Shown here: in pieces, positions 6,607 through 8,181 of the stretch
How positions within the stretch are numbered: position 1 is the first letter of the stretch
Layout of the letters: the number at the start of each line of letters is the position of its first letter
NCBI GenBank assembly: GCA_946480595.1
Contig: CAMLKC010000040.1
Span: forward strand, 1 to 8,181
Length of the DNA stretch: 8,181 bases
Direction: 5' to 3'
DNA from: an uncultured Candidatus Saccharibacteria bacterium
GTDB taxonomy: Bacteria > Patescibacteria > Saccharimonadia > Saccharimonadales > CAMLKC01
Translations under genes and position numbers: made by a program
The notes under the pieces: generated by a model
Seen by the model: only the letters and a program-made list of their open reading frames with translations
Databases searched by the model: none
Told to the model about the DNA's origin: nothing

Positions 6607-6865
6607 AGCAAAACCGTGGAGACCTGAAAAGACAGAGCAACTTTTCTCGTCAGCCGATACCGCCAACAATAATGAAGTCACTGTGGGGCGCGAAACCTAT
6701 GCGCTTTGTTATAGCATTCTTTTTGCAGGATGGTGCGCGCGAGCTTTATTCAAAGGTGTCGGTCGCGGTTCCCCTTCTCCACGAGCATTGCAACACCGAC
6801 TGATTACTTTCGGGTTTGGGTATGGTGGTGAATGCGCCGCTGAGCAGCCCCGTCAGGGGAGTTGA
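6566..6865 (+). CDS. Doubtful 99-codon reading frame, unknown
   Basis: This frame would start with TTG at 6566 inside the phage remnant and has no clear Shine-Dalgarno sequence. The first half is Lys/Ala/Glu-rich. The second half contains YALCYSILFAGWCARALF, a short hydrophobic patch, followed by a Gly/Arg-rich tail. It recalls small spurious frames often called beside prophage regulatory regions, but I cannot name a family. Its 3' end is built from the bases that form the predicted structured RNA at 6813-6895, so the reading frame may simply be a shadow of RNA-coding or decayed DNA. Treat it as hypothetical. Confidence 0.25.
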   Translation: MILEPSTAKAKKARAKPWRPEKTEQLFSSADTANNNEVTVGRETYALCYSILFAGWCARALFKGVGRGSPSPRALQHRLITFGFGYGGECAAEQPRQGS

Positions 6866-6895
6866 AGATCGGCCTTAAGGCCGCCAGACCGAACC
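6813..6895 (+). ncRNA. Predicted multi-branch structured RNA, possibly phage regulatory
   Basis: GGTTTGG (6813-6819) pairs with CCGAACC (6889-6895) over 7 bp including one G-U, closing a junction. Inside are three small hairpins: GGTG/CGCC (6824-6827 with 6835-6838, one G-U), CCCC-GTCA-GGGG (6848-6859) and CGGCC-TTAA-GGCCG (6870-6883, a perfect 14-nt palindrome). Two of these have tetraloops. A closing stem around consecutive GC hairpins is more than expected by chance and suggests a stable RNA on one of the strands. Next to a phage remnant, a c4-type antisense immunity RNA is one candidate, but I cannot confirm family membership. No promoter is assigned. Confidence 0.4.
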
Positions 6896-6906
6896 GCTAT
6901 CCCTCT

Positions 6907-6933
6907 GAACCCAAAAACAGCAAAGGTGGGCTC
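6907..6933 (+). terminator. Weak hairpin after the structured RNA
   Basis: GAACCCA (6907-6913) pairs with TGGGCTC (6927-6933) with one mismatch. It is followed by AAAATTTTTG rather than an immediate U-tract. It could terminate the RNA above, but it is a weak candidate. Confidence 0.2.
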
Positions 6934-6988
6934 AAAATTTTTGATACGAATAATATAGCTCCGTGCACTCGATTATCATGTCGGACAA

Positions 6989-7059
6989 CCTGAGGTACTC
7001 AGGCTCATCAGCGGGCTTGTGCATCATGAGACAGCCGCAGGAATCCTGCGTGACTGATG
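6989..7059 (+). promoter_or_regulatory. Structured leader covering the ATG at 7057
   Basis: Three perfect stems occur in 71 nt. The first is CCTGAG-GTA-CTCAGG (6989-7003). The second is CGCAGG-AAT-CCTGCG (7036-7050). The third is an enclosing stem, CATCAG (7006-7011) with CTGATG (7054-7059), whose 3' arm contains the ATG at 7057. In RNA this would sequester that start codon. It may be a translational control leader, or evidence that initiation actually occurs at the GTG at 7090. Confidence 0.35.
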
Positions 7060-7788
7060 TTTAGCGACCAACCTTATAAGGATCGTAGTGTGGAAAAAAT
7101 AGCAGGATTTTTCCTTAAAAAAATGTGGCCAACCGTATGTGCATCCGTGTACGACGCGCGGACGCTCATCCAATCAAATACAGCATTTTTTGATGGGATG
7201 AAAGCGCGTACCGGGATTTGCTCGCGGGCTTGGTTGTTTGGAATATTTGTTGCGATCGGGCTGGGTTTACTGGGGTTACCAGCGTCTCGGTCGGCGGGCA
7301 TTACGCCCACCGTTGAGTTTGCAGGGATAATGACCGTAGCTAACTGGTTGCTGGTCGCGCTCTACGGGTTGTGTTTCGCATTGGCCGCTCGGATCCTAGG
7401 GAGCCGGCGTGAGATATTGGTCAGCGTGAATACCTTTTTCTACGTTTCTGGCTGGCTGGTAGTACTCAAGCTGTTTGAAATGCCGGCACTTGGGGCACGC
7501 TTCAAGGCGATGGCGCAAAGCTGTACTTCGATCAGCTACGACCAGGCGGTCACAACAGCGATCATGCAAAGCCCGATGGCAAGGGTGTCGGATATAATGG
7601 TGTTAATTGGCTACGTGCTCTTCATCGGCTTCGCTGTCGTGAAAATGCAGCGACGGGTTCACGACTTCGGAGGTACTCGCGCGTGGCTCTCTACGGTAGT
7701 AGGCATGGCCTTGCTGAGCGCGGCGGTTGTGTTTGTACAAGGGCCCATCATCTCGCAGTTGATCTGCAGCTACACCAGTCAGCCCTGA
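7057..7788 (+). CDS. Five-TM inner-membrane protein, unknown function
   Basis: The frame encodes 243 residues from ATG 7057. An N-terminal cytoplasmic-looking segment of about 55 residues (with DARTLIQSN and FFDGMKARTG) is followed by about five membrane segments near 58-77, 88-113, 120-145, 178-197 and 210-236. HDFGG at about 205-209 precedes the last segment. The overall shape, a soluble N-terminus then five hydrophobic helices, resembles Yip1-like membrane proteins, but I see no decisive motif. The ATG lacks a Shine-Dalgarno sequence and lies in a predicted stem. GTG at 7090 has AAGGA at 7078-7082 with 7-nt spacing and would give 232 residues starting (M)EKIAGFFLKK; I consider it at least as likely. 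Codon use is GC-richer than in the operon to the left, so it probably belongs to the host background. Confidence 0.7.
   Translation: MFSDQPYKDRSVEKIAGFFLKKMWPTVCASVYDARTLIQSNTAFFDGMKARTGICSRAWLFGIFVAIGLGLLGLPASRSAGITPTVEFAGIMTVANWLLVALYGLCFALAARILGSRREILVSVNTFFYVSGWLVVLKLFEMPALGARFKAMAQSCTSISYDQAVTTAIMQSPMARVSDIMVLIGYVLFIGFAVVKMQRRVHDFGGTRAWLSTVVGMALLSAAVVFVQGPIISQLICSYTSQP
7078..7082 (+). promoter_or_regulatory. Shine-Dalgarno for an alternative GTG start
   Basis: AAGGA lies 7 nt before GTG at 7090, which is in frame with the membrane protein. No comparable site precedes the ATG at 7057, where the nearest AGGA is 14 nt away. Confidence 0.4.
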
Positions 7789-7860
7789 GTGTGGCAATCG
7801 ATTACAACCTCGGTCAGTGGTGCCGGAGCATGATTTAGCTAAAATTGCATCCGATGAGTA

Positions 7861-8019
7861 TTGGCTGAGAGCGTGGGGTGGAAAAAGCTGAACTGGAAAA
7901 CGAGGTTTGGCAGTGTACGGCTCGCTCGTACGGGAGGGCTGGCAGAGGTCATTGGCGGTGCGTTGCCCCCCTATGCGCGCCCGTCAGGCCATGACGACAT
8001 GACCCGTGAGCTGGTTTAA
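7861..8019 (+). other. Short 52-codon reading frame, uncertain
   Basis: A TTG-initiated frame (alternative GTG at 7873) ends with GALPPYARPSGHDDMTRELV before TAA. The composition looks protein-like near the end but there is no clear ribosome binding site and no family I recognise. It may be a decayed gene end. The rest of the interval from 7789 to 8020 shows nothing else I can support. Confidence 0.2.
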
Positions 8020-8181
8020 TGGCATGTATCGAACCAGAGTGGGCGTTTTTCGGAAGCAAGCAGCCTAAGTGGAGGCTTCTTGACCTCAGATCATGATAGA
8101 GGCAAGTTTCTGCGCTTCATTGATATTGGCGAGGTGATTTCGCTGTTCAGCCAGGTCGGCAACGACTCCCCCATCCTAATC
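8020..8181 (+). other. Open frame running off the window, possible partial or decayed gene
   Basis: Directly after the TAA at 8017-8019, the same frame stays open for 54 codons to the edge. Protein-like text begins near 8041, GRFSEASSLSGGFLTSDHD, then FLRFIDIGEVISLFSQVG. There is no ATG or GTG; a TTG at 8080 is the only candidate start. It shares its frame with the preceding short ORF, so both could be one gene interrupted by a stop. No family is recognised. Confidence 0.25.

Noticed and set aside
7011..7019. GCGGGCTTG as part of a Pseudomonas REP element
   Set aside because: Only nine bases match the recalled REP sequence and the inverted half is missing.
6978..7064. 28-codon plus-strand frame before the membrane protein gene
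   Set aside because: It overlaps the structured leader and the membrane gene start, lacks a Shine-Dalgarno sequence, and its product has no recognisable feature.

Overview
The window looks like a genomic accessory region from a gammaproteobacterium, probably a Pseudomonas-like organism. That assignment is an inference from gene style, the GC-richer flank and an apparent P2-type prophage relic; no diagnostic core gene is visible. The left three quarters (about 1-6260) is visibly AT-rich with many AAA, ATA and TTA codons. From about 6600 the DNA becomes GC-richer. This contrast suggests the left part is horizontally acquired.

Region 1 (3-5071, plus strand) is a tight five-gene operon: a PP-loop ATP pyrophosphatase (5' end outside the window), an ATP-grasp ligase, an Fe(II)/2-oxoglutarate dioxygenase of the PF10014 amino-acid hydroxylase type, an alkaline-phosphatase-superfamily hydrolase, and a HisC/CobD-like PLP aminotransferase. 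The last four genes overlap by 20, 4 and 11 bp, so they are probably translationally coupled. Region 2 (5092-6255, minus strand) is a convergent 12-TM MFS-type transporter that ends 20 bp from the aminotransferase.

Together these genes read as a compact biosynthetic cluster for a small modified amino acid or short peptide. It contains no NRPS or PKS. The parts fit hydroxylation of an amino acid, ATP-dependent condensation by ATP-grasp and perhaps PP-loop chemistry, a phosphate or phosphodiester cleavage, a PLP step and export. I do not recognise this combination as a characterised pathway, and the product and order of steps are inferred.

Region 3 (6262-7056) has no confident protein gene. 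It holds a short remnant resembling P2-type phage tail completion protein gpR, a doubtful 99-codon reading frame, and a stretch (6813-6895) that folds on paper into a closed multi-branch RNA. A second set of inverted repeats lies just before the next gene. Region 4 (7057-7788, plus) encodes a five-TM membrane protein of unknown function. The last 390 bases hold only two short, uncertain reading frames, one running off the window.
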